From the NCBI GenBank assembly GCA_015488215.1, contig WFOE01000245.1, positions 1-38,319 on the forward strand: 38,319 nucleotides of DNA. Direction: 5' to 3'. The notes beneath the pieces are model-generated. The model was not told where the DNA came from. It saw only the letters and a list, made by a program, of their open reading frames with translations, and ran no database searches. Of the stretch, positions 1 to 8,909 are shown piece by piece. Position 1 is the first letter of the stretch; the number at the start of each line of letters is the position of its first letter. The translations under genes were made by a program, and so were the position numbers. Source of the DNA: Planctomycetales bacterium (lineage in GTDB: Bacteria; Planctomycetota; Planctomycetia; Pirellulales; S012-138).

Positions 1-199
1 CTCGAGAAGGCGAAGGAGGCACCGGGCGCTGGGGAGGCTGAGGACGCGGAGGTTGCTTCCGCTTCTGGGCCGTCTTGGCCCCCTGGCCGGCCAGTTGGGT
101 AAAAAGCCAAACAATAAACCCAATGGCCATCGCCGCGACGGTAACCCAATCGCCGCCCTTGGCCAACAGGCAGTCGGAGCAGGCAACGGCTGGAATCAT
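1..199 (-). CDS. small single-pass membrane protein, third gene of the nfeD-floA operon (partial)
   Basis: The frame opens with an ATG whose last bases overlap the floA stop codon (ATGA overlap at 196-199), so it is translationally coupled to floA. It runs off the left edge of the window. The 66 visible residues begin [10 protein letters not shown], with a C-x2-C pair at residues 7 and 10. One hydrophobic segment follows at about residues 19-36, and then a basic, proline-rich tail rich in Lys, Gln, Arg and Pro. I do not recognise a family. Bacillus yqeZ-yqfA-yqfB has the same order (NfeD, flotillin, small protein), but I cannot show homology to YqfB from this fragment. A role near the FloA microdomain is inferred from position only. 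Confidence 0.72.
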   Translation of the reverse strand, partial: MIPAVACSDCLLAKGGDWVTVAAMAIGFIVWLFTQLAGQGAKTAQKRKQPPRPQPPQRPVPPSPSR

Positions 200-1260
200 G
201 AGGCAGTTCCTTCGCGGGCCGCCGCCGGCGTGGCTCCCGTGCCGGCAATCGAACGCCGCATGTCGGTGTCGGCCTGGAGATTGCGCAAGCGGTAAAAGTC
301 GAACACGCCCAGTTTGCCTTCGCGGAACGCTCGGGCAATGGCCCGAGGCACTTCCGCCTCGGCGGCCACCAGGGCGGCTCGGGCTTGTTCGATCTTGGCA
401 ATCATTTCCTGTTCTTTGGCCACGGCCATCGCCCGGCGGCCTTCGGCTTTGGCCCGGGCCACGTGCGTATCCGCTTCGGCCTGGTCGGCCTGGAGCCGCG
501 CGCCGATGTTGGCTCCCACGTCGATATCGGCAATGTCAATCGAGACGATCTCATAGGCGGTTTGCGAGTCCAGTTTGCGGGCCAGCACCGCCTTGGAGAT
601 GCGGTCCGGGTTCTCCAGCACCTCTTTGTGGCTTTCGGCCGAGCCGATTGCGCTGACAATCCCCTCGCCCACCCGGGCAATAATCGTTTCCTCCGTGGCT
701 CCGCCGATGAGCTGGCGGATGTTGGCCCGAACGGTAACCCGGGCCCGGGCCTTCAACTGGATGCCGTCTTTGGCCATGGCGTCCAGGGATTCGCGGGGGC
801 CGCCGCGGGCCGGGCAGTCGATCACCTTGGGATAGACGCTCGTTTGCACCGCTTCCAGCACGTCGCGGCCGGCCAGGTCGATGGCCGTGGCCAGACGAAA
901 ATCCAAATCGACAATCTTGGCCTTCGAGGCGGCAATCATCGCCCGAATCACCAGCGGCACGTTTCCTCCGGCCAGATAGTGGGCTTCCAGCGCCTTGCTG
1001 GTCACGCCGGTTTCGTCCCCCAGTCCCGCTTGCACGGCCATAATCTTGGCCCGCACGATTACTTCCGGATTCACCCGCCGGAACTTCATGCCAATCAGGT
1101 CCAGGATGCCGATGCCGGCCCGGGTGGAAATCGACTGAATCCACAGGCTGAAGAACCGGGCGAACACCACCAGCACGATGACGGCAAAGATGAGCAGGGC
1201 CACCAGCCCCACGATGGTCAGAATCTCCCACGTGCCGAGTTCCTGAGCCAGCAAAGCCAT
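196..1260 (-). CDS. floA: flotillin-like protein FloA (SPFH domain)
   Basis: This 354-residue protein matches the FloA/YqfA family, which scaffolds functional membrane microdomains at the inner face of the cytoplasmic membrane. It has a long N-terminal hydrophobic hairpin-type segment (about residues 10-38). The SPFH region carries the FloA-typical phrases [33 protein letters not shown]-like and [17 protein letters not shown]. An Ala/Glu-rich coiled coil follows at about 255-310 ([20 protein letters not shown]). I chose the ATG at 1260 because GAAGGGA lies about 6 bases upstream; an in-frame GTG at 1281 would add seven residues and is less likely. It lies downstream of nfeD and its stop overlaps the next start. 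The NfeD-FloA pairing is a known partnership and supports the call. Confidence 0.95.
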   Translation of the reverse strand: MALLAQELGTWEILTIVGLVALLIFAVIVLVVFARFFSLWIQSISTRAGIGILDLIGMKFRRVNPEVIVRAKIMAVQAGLGDETGVTSKALEAHYLAGGNVPLVIRAMIAASKAKIVDLDFRLATAIDLAGRDVLEAVQTSVYPKVIDCPARGGPRESLDAMAKDGIQLKARARVTVRANIRQLIGGATEETIIARVGEGIVSAIGSAESHKEVLENPDRISKAVLARKLDSQTAYEIVSIDIADIDVGANIGARLQADQAEADTHVARAKAEGRRAMAVAKEQEMIAKIEQARAALVAAEAEVPRAIARAFREGKLGVFDFYRLRNLQADTDMRRSIAGTGATPAAAREGTAS

Positions 1261-1432
1261 GGCGGTCCCTTCTTTTTCCACGAGACAGGCGCAACCCCCG
1301 AAGCGTTCCCGCCGTACCCGGGCGTTGCGTCGGACGGTTCCGGCGCTCAGGTGCTTTTTGCCGCGGTGCCCTCAGGTGGCGCAGAACCGAATCCACAGGC
1401 ACCGTGTGGTGTACCGCAGCACGGGGGCGGTG

Positions 1433-2041
1433 TCAAGTTTCCTGGTCGCCCAGCTCCAGCCCCAACTCGTCCACCGGTTTGGAAAGCAGGTCTTCTTCCG
1501 CTGGCTGGTCCGCCGGTCGGGTTTGGGCCAGGTGTTGTTGCAGTTCCTGTTCGTCCAGCGGTCGCACGACGATCCGGTTCCCTTTCACTTCGACCACGCG
1601 CACCCACTGGCCCGGATCGATGGCCACTCCCTGGCTGATGGCGTCGTAAACGCGGCCTTCCACTTCGATGGCCCCGCTGGGCAGCATGGGCGAGCGGGCG
1701 CGGCCTACCTGGCCTTCCAGCCGCTTCAGGGCTTCCAGTTCGGGATCATGCGGTTTCAGGTCTTCTTCGTCCGGCACGTCCAGCAGCACGCGCCGGCCGA
1801 TGGGAGTGCGGGGCCACCACTTCAGCGCCTGGACCACCGCCACTGGCACAATCACCATGTTCACCACCAGCAGCAACACGCCGTGGCTGGAACTGCTCAT
1901 AAAGCCCAACACCACTGAAGCCACGATAGCCACCGCGGCCAGAAAGCCCAGAATCCCTCCGGAGGGGATGAACAGTTCCAGCACGATTAACCCCAAGCCC
2001 ACCACCACCAGCACCAGAGCCCACAGTAGTTCGACACTCAC
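1433..2041 (-). CDS. NfeD family membrane protein
   Basis: A 202-residue NfeD-like protein. Three or four hydrophobic segments fill residues 3-80, including the family hallmark around LIVLELFIPSGGILG. A linker follows, then a C-terminal soluble OB-fold-like domain (about 115-170) with the pattern LEGQVGRA...LPSGAIEVEG...YDAISQG...I..G..VRVVEVKGNRIVVRPL. The tail is acidic. I start it at the GTG at 2041 (VSVELLWALV), because the extra in-frame residues upstream look non-coding and the first membrane segment begins here. NfeD proteins are partners of SPFH proteins, and floA is the next gene, about 170 bases downstream. A TAGAAT-like -10 lies near 2137-2142 on this strand, without a good -35. 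Confidence 0.9.
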   Translation of the reverse strand: MSVELLWALVLVVVGLGLIVLELFIPSGGILGFLAAVAIVASVVLGFMSSSSHGVLLLVVNMVIVPVAVVQALKWWPRTPIGRRVLLDVPDEEDLKPHDPELEALKRLEGQVGRARSPMLPSGAIEVEGRVYDAISQGVAIDPGQWVRVVEVKGNRIVVRPLDEQELQQHLAQTRPADQPAEEDLLSKPVDELGLELGDQET

Positions 2042-2275
2042 GGTCGGTTCTCCCGTGGAGGAAGGCGATTGTTTCCCCAGGCTCGGGCAAACGGCCAGGC
2101 GACCGCTCCCCGGTGCCCGTCCCCCCAGCCCACTCATTCTAACACACCACCGCCCCTGCGACGACGAGACCTGGCCGGAAGGTCCGGTCACCTGTTGTCG
2201 TTTCGGGGGCAAGTAACAAGCGGTAGGTGACCAACCGCCAGCTCCGGGCTGGAATGGGCTTGGCGTTTGCGGGCT

Positions 2276-2304
2276 TTGACAGGCGGCGTTGGGCTATCTA
2301 TAGA
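2276..2304 (+). promoter_or_regulatory. sigma70-like promoter with palindromic -10
   Basis: TTGACA (2276-2281), a 17-base spacer and TATAGA (2299-2304) form a near-consensus promoter pointing at the Minf_1886 gene, about 100 bases upstream of its start. A perfect 14-base palindrome CTATCTATAGATAG (2294-2307) covers the -10, so it could also be an operator. The palindrome is seen directly; regulation is inferred. Confidence 0.7.
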
Positions 2305-2407
2305 TAGGAAGCTGGACTGGCCCGAATTCGCACAGAAGCATGTTTCGGTTGCTGCATCGAGTGCGTGTGTTGGCTCAAACCGTTCCTCCCTTAGCATCTT
2401 CCTGCCG

Positions 2408-2878
2408 ATGACACCTATGGCGCTGGTCGATCCTTCCCATCCTTTGGTCAAGCTCGTCCAGGAAGACGGCCGTTATCCGTTGCAGGCCTACCTGTTTTTG
2501 TTCGAGGCGTTGGAATACGCGCAGACCAAGCTCGGCTTCGGCACCGAGGCCGAAAGCGAACCGCTTCCCGGCGAGGAAGAATCCGAAGAGAGCGAGCCGG
2601 ACGACCAGCCGCACCGGCACGTCACCGGACAAGAGCTGTGCGAAGCCATCCGGCAATATGCCCTGGAACAGTTCGGTTACATGGCCCGCTGCGTGTTCCG
2701 CTGCTGGAACATCCATTCTACGAGCGATTTCGGCGAGATGGTCTATAACCTGATTCGCATTCGCCAGATGCGAAAGACCCGGCAAGACCGCCGCGAGGAC
2801 TTCGACGACGTTTACGATTTCGAAACCGCGTTTGAACACGTCCCACAGTTCCGTTTGCCCTGGAGCCGAAGTGCCTGA
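2408..2878 (+). CDS. Minf_1886 family protein (planctomycete/verrucomicrobial conserved protein)
   Basis: This roughly 156-residue protein matches the Minf_1886 family of unknown function, found in Planctomycetes and Verrucomicrobia. Typical features are DGRYPLQAYLFLFEALEYAQ near the N terminus, an acidic loop (EEESEESEPDD), HVTGQELCEAIRQYALEQFGYMA and W.I..T.DFGEMVYNLI. The C terminus holds a DDVYDFETAFE stretch. Two ATGs (2408 and 2417) are possible; neither has a clear Shine-Dalgarno site, and the upstream in-frame extension to 2267 would begin before the promoter found at 2276-2304, so I reject it. The gene is monocistronic, with fur starting about 230 bases later from its own promoter. 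The function is unknown. Confidence 0.85.
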   Translation: MTPMALVDPSHPLVKLVQEDGRYPLQAYLFLFEALEYAQTKLGFGTEAESEPLPGEEESEESEPDDQPHRHVTGQELCEAIRQYALEQFGYMARCVFRCWNIHSTSDFGEMVYNLIRIRQMRKTRQDRREDFDDVYDFETAFEHVPQFRLPWSRSA

Positions 2879-2989
2879 AAGGCTGTCGCCAAATCTCCGG
2901 CCGCGATTGCCACGCTCAAGGATTGAAGCGGCGCCGCAGGGTTTGGTGACACGCCGTAAGAAGCCCCGTCCACCAGCGGCCGGGGTCGC

Positions 2990-3019
2990 TTGATTGCCGG
3001 GCGTTTTTTGGTCTAGAAT
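2990..3019 (+). promoter_or_regulatory. probable promoter of the fur-like gene
   Basis: TTGATT (2990-2995), an 18-base spacer and TAGAAT (3014-3019) lie about 90 bases upstream of the Fur-family start. The match is good but not perfect, and I did not see a clear 19-base Fur box over it. Confidence 0.5.
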
Positions 3020-3108
3020 AATATGACGAATCGGGGGCATCCGCCCTTGCGGATGTCCGGCCAGGGTCGTCTGCTCGCACCGGGGCCGCAGGGCCCGTAA
3101 GTTCTTTT

Positions 3109-3603
3109 ATGGAAAACAGTTTCGCCCTTCGCAAAGTCGAAGTCTCCCTGTCCCCGCAGGAACGGTTCGAGGAATACCTGCAGAGCCGGGGCAAGCGGAT
3201 GACCCATCAGCGCCGGGTGATTCTGGAAACGGTCTTTGCCCAACACGAGCACTTCGACGCCGACGGGCTGTGGGAAATGGTCCAGCAGGCCGGCCATCAG
3301 GTCAGCCGTCCCACAGTCTATCGCACTTTGAACGAGCTGGAAGACTGCGGTCTGCTGCGGCGGATGCAGTTGGGAAACCGGCGCGTTTACGAACACGACT
3401 ACGGCTACCCGGATCACGACCACCTCTACTGCGAACGCTGTCATAAGCTGTTCGAGTTCCAGTGCGAAGAGTTGGAACGCATCCGCGAGGCGGTGGCCCG
3501 TGAGTACCAATTTCGGGCCAACGGGCACCGGTTCATCATCACCGGGGTTTGTGCCCAGTGCTCCCAAGGACGCCGCCGCCCGCGCCGGCTGGAGCTGGTT
3601 TAA
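3109..3603 (+). CDS. Fur family transcriptional regulator
   Basis: A 164-residue metal-dependent regulator of the Fur/Zur/PerR family, acting as a cytoplasmic DNA-binding dimer. The winged helix spans about residues 17-95, with the Fur phrases RMTHQRRVILETVF and VSRPTVYRTLNELEDCGLL. Metal-site elements are the HDH motif (103-105) preceding LYCERC (C108, C111), FEF, and the C-terminal C148-x2-C151 pair; together the two CxxC pairs make the structural zinc site. An Arg-rich tail (GRRRPRRLELV) ends the protein. Which metal or peroxide it senses cannot be read from the sequence. No metal-uptake gene is adjacent; the CusAB-like cluster 12 kb away is not obviously its target. Confidence 0.93.
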   Translation: MENSFALRKVEVSLSPQERFEEYLQSRGKRMTHQRRVILETVFAQHEHFDADGLWEMVQQAGHQVSRPTVYRTLNELEDCGLLRRMQLGNRRVYEHDYGYPDHDHLYCERCHKLFEFQCEELERIREAVAREYQFRANGHRFIITGVCAQCSQGRRRPRRLELV

Positions 3604-3744
3604 GACCGCCTGTTTGCTCGTCCTCTTGCTTGGGAGTATCTTCCATCCTCGAAGCTGTCGGTGCTGGCAGTTTCGCTCCATTTCGGATGGACCGCAGAGG
3701 AACCCTTCGGGCAAACTGACGCGGCCACCCGGCGAGCCGTTACA

Positions 3745-4040
3745 GGTCTTGCGTCTTGGGTCTTGTGTCTTGAGCGAGGAGCTTCCGCTCCAATGCAAGA
3801 ACAAACGCCAATTCTTGGAAACGAAGAGCCGGGGACTTCAGCCCCCGGAGGAAAAGGGAGGAAAAGCACGAGCGAGCGTTTTCTTCCGCTTTCTCCGGCT
3901 CTCCCCGGACTGAAGTCCGAGGCTCGCCAACGACACGACGGAACACCCTACCAGCAATCTTGCCGCGGCGCGTCGTGGTCAATCGCCGCGGGTTCCTGCC
4001 GGCCCAAGACCCAAGACGCAAGACTCAGGACCTTTTTGTC
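3745..4040. repeat. REP-like multi-hairpin intergenic element, copy A
   Basis: The gene-free interval 3604-4221 is filled by a composite repeat. It is bounded by inverted copies of a CAAGAC-rich word: CAAGACCCAAGACGCAAGAC at 4005-4024 and its reverse complement at 3746-3765. Inside are three hairpins: GGAGC-TTCC-GCTCC (3778-3791), an 8-pair stem with one mismatch and a TTCA loop (3829-3848), and CGGAC-TGAA-GTCCG (3906-3919). The stretch 3787-3830 reappears in reverse complement in copy C, and 3849-3925 resembles copy B. A 12-codon frame at 4112-4150 has no support as a gene. Confidence 0.8.
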
Positions 4041-4221
4041 CGAGGCTCGCCGAAGTGCCGCGTAGAGTCGCCTGCTGATTGTTCAATGACTACTGACTGG
4101 GGACTTAGCCGATGAAAACGCTCTTCTGCTTCGCAGCCTCCGGCACCTAGTGGCCGATGGGAATACAAGGGCCGGTAAGCTACCTTGGGTAGTTGCATTT
4201 CCCCGCTGGAGAAGGATGCCC

Positions 4222-5862
4222 ATGTTTTCTTTTGCTTCGACCGCAGCTTTGCTTGCCGGCGTGCTTAGCGGCACGGTGGTGGTCGTCTGTCCCGGACCGT
4301 GGCAGAAAGAGCTGGCCCCCTGGGTGGCCAAACGCACCGCCGAGGGCCATCGCGTGCTGGTGCTTCGCTACCGGGGCGAAGAGGCCGAGGAGCTTGCCGG
4401 ACGGATTCGCCCACTGCTGCAACGATCCGGCCAAGCCGGCTACGTGCTGCTGGTGGGTGACCCGAGCCCCCAAGCCGCGGCCGGAGAACACGAGCCCGCG
4501 ACTCCCAAAGGCCGCAGAGAACCCGGCGTGCCGGTGTTCTATCGGGCAAGCCGCGTGGTGCCGGGAGTCAAGCTCATCGCCACCGACGCTCCCTACGGCG
4601 ACCTGGACCGCGACGGTTGTCCCGATGTGGCCGTGGGCCGCTGGAGCGTGACAAACACGGCGGAGCTGCGCGCGGTGGTGGCCAAAACACTCGCGGCGGC
4701 TCCTTCCGACAAACTCCGCAACCCGGGGCCGGAACAGCTCGTGTTTTGGGCTGGTCATGGGGGCTTTGGCGCCGTGACGGATCGGGTGATTCAGACCTGC
4801 ACCCGCATGGTGCTGGCCGGCGAATTGCCGCCGGAGTGCCCGATTACGCTCATCCCCGCCCAGTGGCGAGCCGGTTCTTCCCGCGGGAATCGGTCCGGGA
4901 AAATCCGCCCCCAGTCGGCTTTGCGGTTTTGGGTTTACATGGGCCACGGGCTGCCCTGGGCGCTTCGTCCCTGGCCGGGCAGAGAGTGGGAGGCCGCTTC
5001 GCTCCTGAGGGCCGGCTCGGTCGCCCCCCGGGCAACACTGGCCGTGCTGTTCTGCTGCGAAGCGGGCATGATGGACCAAGGGCCGGCGTGCCTGGCCGAG
5101 CAACTGCTCCGGCATCCCCAAGGACCGGCGGCCGTGCTGGCCGGTTCGCGGATTACCATGCCCTACGGCATGGCAGTGCTGGGACGCGGGCTACTGCAAC
5201 ACCATTTTGCCGGCACTTCGCCGCAGCAGGAGAACACCCTGGGCCGCATCTTTCTGGCCGCGCAGCGCCGGGCGTTCCATCGGGAAGACAATCCGCAGCA
5301 CGATCCCACGGCCCGCATCATCGACCAGGCCGCCCGCTGGCTGAACATCCACCCGCACCTGAAGCGCGAGCGGCGCGAACACGTCTGGCTGTTCAATCTG
5401 CTGGGGGATCCCACGCTGTCGCTGCCGCGCGTCCCCCGGATGGAACTGCAAGTGCCCCAACAACCCACGGCCGGCGGCCTGCTCGTCTGCCGGTTGCGTT
5501 CTCCTCGGCCAGGGCGAGTTACCCTGGAGCTTTACCCCCCGCTGGGCGAAGCGGTCGCCGCGCCGCAGTCCGGTTCGGACAACCCCGCCCGGGCGTCTTC
5601 CTCGCAGGGTGCCGGAGCGGAAAAGACTGCCTCGGACGTAGTCGTCTTTCGTCGCCGGTGTCTGTTCCGCCGCCACCTTGCCCGAAAAATCGCACCGGAC
5701 GAAGTGAACGCTTGGGTCCAGGTGCAGACCCCTCTGGAAGGCGTACGCCCGGGACGATACACGCTGCTGCTACGGGTCCAAGGGGACCAGGGCCAAGCCC
5801 GAGGCTGGACCAGCGTACGCGTGGCTCCTGCCGAACCGGCCGCCGCCACCATGGCGCCGTAA
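4222..5862 (+). CDS. secreted C25 (gingipain-type) caspase-fold peptidase-like protein
   Basis: A 546-residue protein starting at an ATG preceded by GGAGAAGG; an upstream ATG at 4216 overlaps that site. The N terminus is hydrophobic (residues 4-22), consistent with export. The central region resembles peptidase family C25: the DVAVGRW element near residues 135-141 that precedes the catalytic domain, a catalytic-type VYMGHG histidine at about H242, and an LFCCEAG strand end with the presumptive nucleophile at about C279 (C-x2-G). LFNLLGDPTLSL (about 390-400) is the usual close of the C25 domain. A beta-rich C-terminal domain follows (VTLELYPP, GRYTLLLRVQG). The His-Cys dyad appears intact, so activity is possible but unproven. 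It precedes two other secreted planctomycete proteins on the same strand. Confidence 0.72.
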   Translation: MFSFASTAALLAGVLSGTVVVVCPGPWQKELAPWVAKRTAEGHRVLVLRYRGEEAEELAGRIRPLLQRSGQAGYVLLVGDPSPQAAAGEHEPATPKGRREPGVPVFYRASRVVPGVKLIATDAPYGDLDRDGCPDVAVGRWSVTNTAELRAVVAKTLAAAPSDKLRNPGPEQLVFWAGHGGFGAVTDRVIQTCTRMVLAGELPPECPITLIPAQWRAGSSRGNRSGKIRPQSALRFWVYMGHGLPWALRPWPGREWEAASLLRAGSVAPRATLAVLFCCEAGMMDQGPACLAEQLLRHPQGPAAVLAGSRITMPYGMAVLGRGLLQHHFAGTSPQQENTLGRIFLAAQRRAFHREDNPQHDPTARIIDQAARWLNIHPHLKRERREHVWLFNLLGDPTLSLPRVPRMELQVPQQPTAGGLLVCRLRSPRPGRVTLELYPPLGEAVAAPQSGSDNPARASSSQGAGAEKTASDVVVFRRRCLFRRHLARKIAPDEVNAWVQVQTPLEGVRPGRYTLLLRVQGDQGQARGWTSVRVAPAEPAAATMAP

Positions 5863-6046
5863 CGGCCGCGCAGTTCCCCGCTTCCTCGGCGTGCACCGCC
5901 TGGCACAGAGGTGCCCGGCATCATCGACTGGGAAGCGGCGTTTGGTCAAAAACCTTGCTAGGGCCGGGGGGCTTGGTGCAAAATTGGCCTTAGTCTGCCG
6001 GAAGTGGCCGCCCTCCGAATGCTCCCTCCTGCAAGGAGTCCCGCCT

Positions 6047-8497
6047 ATGCGTGGCCGTCCGCTTGCCTCTTTGTGGCTGGTGGTGTGGATGCTGGCCACA
6101 TCGGTCGCCTGGGCCGAAAACCGGCCGGAGCCGGAGCAACTGCGTATTCTGCCCGAGGTGGTTTCGCTCACCGGTCCCGAGGCTCGCCAGCGTCTGCTGG
6201 TCCATCGGTTCCGCGGGGAACTGAGCCTGGGCAGCGTCACTCAGCCGGTGGAGTGGAAAGTGGAACCTACCGGCGTGGTGGAAATCGACCAGGGACAACT
6301 CATCCCTTTGCGCAACGGTCAGGCCGTCGTCACGGCCATCGTCGGCAAGCAGCAGGCCACCGCGAAGGTGACCGTGCAGGAGATGGACCGGCCCTGGCAG
6401 TGGAGTTTTCGAAACCACGTGCAGAGCGTGCTGACGAAAAAAGCCTGTAACTCCGGAGCCTGCCACGGAGCGGCGGCCGGGAAGAACGGCTTTCGGCTTT
6501 CGCTGCGCGGTTACGATGCCGCCGGAGACTACGACGTGCTGGTCCGCCAGGTGCGCGCCCGGCGGGTGGTCCCCAGCGACCCGGGCCGCAGCCTGCTGTT
6601 GCTCAAGCCCACCGGGGCGCTTCCGCACGGCGGGGGCGTGCGGCTGGACGTGGCTTCGCGGGAATATCGCGTGGTGGCCGAGTGGATCGCCCAGGGGATG
6701 CCCGCCCCGCAGGAAGACGATCCGCGGATCGTGCGGCTGGAAGTGCTGCCGCAGCAGATGCAGTTGACCAAAGGGAGCCGCGAGCCGCTAGTGGTGCTGG
6801 CCCATTTCAGCGACGGCCATACCGAGGACGTGACGGCCTGGGCCAAGTACAGTTCCACCGAGGCAAGCGTGTGCCAGGTGGACGAACAGGGCACCGTGGA
6901 AGTGATGGGCTACGGCCAAGGGGCGGTGACTGTCTGGTATCTGAACAAACTGGTGGTGGCCCGGGTGGTGGTCCCCTATCCGAACCAGGTGCCGCCGCAG
7001 GTGTTCGCCCACGCGCCGGTGAACAATTTCATCGACGAGCTGGTACTGGAAAAGCTGCGGCAACTGAACCTGCCCCCTTCGCCCCCTGCCGGAGACGAGG
7101 AGTTCCTGCGCCGGGCTTACCTGGACACGATAGGCGTACTTCCCAGCGAAGAAGAAGTCCGACGGTTCCTGGCCGACAAAAGCCCGGACAAACGCAAACG
7201 CTTGATCGACCAACTGCTGGCCCGGGAGGAGTTTGTCGATTACTGGGCCTATCAGTGGAGCGATCTGTTGCTGGTCAACAGCCGCAAGCTCCAACGGCCC
7301 GCCATGTGGGCCTACTATCGCTGGATTCGCGATCAGGTGGCAGCCAACACGCCCTGGGACCAGTTTGTCTGGCAACTGGTGACCGCCCGGGGCAGCACGC
7401 TGGAAAACGGAGCGGCCAACTTCTACGTGCTGCACCAGGACCCGCTCGACGCGGCCGAGACGGTCAGCCAGGCTTTCTTGGGGCTTTCGATCAACTGTGC
7501 CAAGTGCCACAACCACCCGCTGGAAAAGTGGACCAACGACCAGTACTTTGCCATGGCCAACTTGTTCGGCCGCGTGCGATTGAAGAAAGCGCCGGGCACC
7601 GGGCACTTCATCGTGTACGAGGATCGCCGCGGCGACGTGATCCAACCGCTGCGGGGCAAACCACAGCCGCCGCAGCCCTTGGACGGCGAGCCGCTTCCGC
7701 TCCACGGAACCCAGAACCGCCGCGAGCATCTGGCTCGCTGGCTCACCTCGCCGCAAAACCCCTACTTTGCCCGGGCCGTGGTCAATCGGGTGTGGGCCAA
7801 CTTCATGGGCGTCGGTCTGGTCGAAGCGGTGGACGACCTGCGCATCTCCAACCCGCCCAGCAACGCCAGGCTGCTTGATGCCTTGTGCCGCTACCTGGTG
7901 GAACACGACTGGGACTTGAAAGCCCTCATGCGGCTTATTCTCCAGTCGGCCACGTACCAGCGGAGTAGCGTACCGCTGCCGGAAAACCAGGCCGACCGCC
8001 GCTTCTACGCCCGGTACTACCCCCGGCGGCTCAAAGCCGAGGTGCTGCTCGACGCTCTGAGCCAGGTGACCGGGGTGCCCACTCCGTTCAAGGGCTATCC
8101 CAGCGGATACCGCGCGTTGCAACTGCCCGACTCGAACGTGGACAACTACTTCCTGAAAACCTTCGGCCGCCCGAAGCGGGAAACCACCTGCGCGTGCGAA
8201 CGCTCCCAGGAGCCGAGCATGACCCAGGTGCTCCACCTGTCCAACGGGCAGACGATTAACCAGAAGCTCAAGAGCAAAGGGAACGTGCTCCAGCGGTGGC
8301 TTGCGGCTGGGTGGAGCGATGAAAAAATCCTGGAGCAGTTGTACCTGCGGGCGCTGAGCCGCCTGCCTGCGGCCGAGGAAAAACGGCGCATCCTCCAGGC
8401 GTTGAAGGAAGCCCAACGTAAAGCCCCGCGCCGCGAAGTGCTGGAAGACCTGTTCTGGAGCGTGCTGACCAGCCGCGAGTTTTTGTTCAACCACTGA
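6047..8497 (+). CDS. secreted DUF1549/DUF1553 protein with two haem c motifs and a Big-2-like domain
   Basis: 816 residues, starting at an ATG 9 bases after AAGGAG. A signal peptide (residues 1-23, cleavage after AWA) targets it for export. A Big-2-like segment at about 30-110 is followed by a planctomycete cytochrome-like domain with CNSGACH (134-140) and NGFRLSLRGYD. A second Big-2-like domain lies at about 228-310. Then come DUF1549 (about 327-510, YLDTIGVLPSEEEVRRFL) with a classical CAKCH (484-488) and DUF1553 (about 555-790, including NRVWANFMG and the QVLHLSNG region). This domain order is abundant in planctomycetes; the biochemical role is unknown, and haem attachment is inferred from the CxxCH motif. 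The next large gene also carries a cytochrome-like domain, so the two may work together. Confidence 0.92.
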   Translation: MRGRPLASLWLVVWMLATSVAWAENRPEPEQLRILPEVVSLTGPEARQRLLVHRFRGELSLGSVTQPVEWKVEPTGVVEIDQGQLIPLRNGQAVVTAIVGKQQATAKVTVQEMDRPWQWSFRNHVQSVLTKKACNSGACHGAAAGKNGFRLSLRGYDAAGDYDVLVRQVRARRVVPSDPGRSLLLLKPTGALPHGGGVRLDVASREYRVVAEWIAQGMPAPQEDDPRIVRLEVLPQQMQLTKGSREPLVVLAHFSDGHTEDVTAWAKYSSTEASVCQVDEQGTVEVMGYGQGAVTVWYLNKLVVARVVVPYPNQVPPQVFAHAPVNNFIDELVLEKLRQLNLPPSPPAGDEEFLRRAYLDTIGVLPSEEEVRRFLADKSPDKRKRLIDQLLAREEFVDYWAYQWSDLLLVNSRKLQRPAMWAYYRWIRDQVAANTPWDQFVWQLVTARGSTLENGAANFYVLHQDPLDAAETVSQAFLGLSINCAKCHNHPLEKWTNDQYFAMANLFGRVRLKKAPGTGHFIVYEDRRGDVIQPLRGKPQPPQPLDGEPLPLHGTQNRREHLARWLTSPQNPYFARAVVNRVWANFMGVGLVEAVDDLRISNPPSNARLLDALCRYLVEHDWDLKALMRLILQSATYQRSSVPLPENQADRRFYARYYPRRLKAEVLLDALSQVTGVPTPFKGYPSGYRALQLPDSNVDNYFLKTFGRPKRETTCACERSQEPSMTQVLHLSNGQTINQKLKSKGNVLQRWLAAGWSDEKILEQLYLRALSRLPAAEEKRRILQALKEAQRKAPRREVLEDLFWSVLTSREFLFNH

Positions 8498-8527
8498 TAC
8501 TTGGGCTTGCGGCCTGCGCCTTGCGCG

Positions 8528-8785
8528 GGTGCTTCCGCACCTGTGCGGGAAGGAACGCTCCTAGCAAGAATACGCTCCCACGTAAGAATAAGAGCCGGTT
8601 CTGGCAAGTGGCCAGTCGCCGACTTTGGTCGGAGGAGGCGGCAGGACCGCCTGCCACTAGGTGTTTTCGTACCGAAGGAAAAACAATCGTTGCAATACCC
8701 AACGGCGAGCCCCGAGCTTCAGCTCGGGGAGGAAACACACAGCAGACGCTTTTCTTCGGCTCTCCCCGGACTGAAGTCCGAGGCT
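8528..8785. repeat. REP-like multi-hairpin intergenic element, copy B
   Basis: The interval 8498-8909 lacks a credible gene and holds hairpins GGTGC-TTCC-GCACC (8528-8541), CCGAC-TTTG-GTCGG (near 8621-8634), CCCCGAGC-TTCA-GCTCGGGG (8710-8729) and CGGAC-TGAA-GTCCG (8768-8780 region). The order TTCC hairpin, TTCA hairpin, TGAA hairpin is the same as in copy A. The last hairpin with its GGCTCTCC...AGGCTCGC flanks is nearly identical to copy A. Confidence 0.8.
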
Positions 8786-8909
8786 CGCTGGGACAAGCTC
8801 GAGTTTGCCGGACCCAGAGGTATTCGCAAAGCGGCATGCTCAAACACGTTCGGCCGAAGTATTTCGAACTCCCAAAAGTCGGAATCCCAAGAGCTAACGG
8901 AACCCCCCG

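Noticed and set aside
385-1638. 417-codon open frame opposite floA
   Set aside because: It is antisense to a confident floA; its composition is typical of a shadow frame.
4112-4150. 12-codon frame MKTLFCFAASGT upstream of the C25-like gene
   Set aside because: It has no ribosome site and ends before the next gene; it could be a leader peptide but nothing supports this.
3604-4221. Short frames within REP copy A, giving phrases such as EPRTSVRGEP
   Set aside because: They are translations of the repeat hairpins and recur in copies B and C on either strand, so they are not genes.
6788-8494. 568-codon open frame opposite the DUF1549/DUF1553 gene
   Set aside because: It is antisense to a recognisable gene, with no domain or ribosome site.
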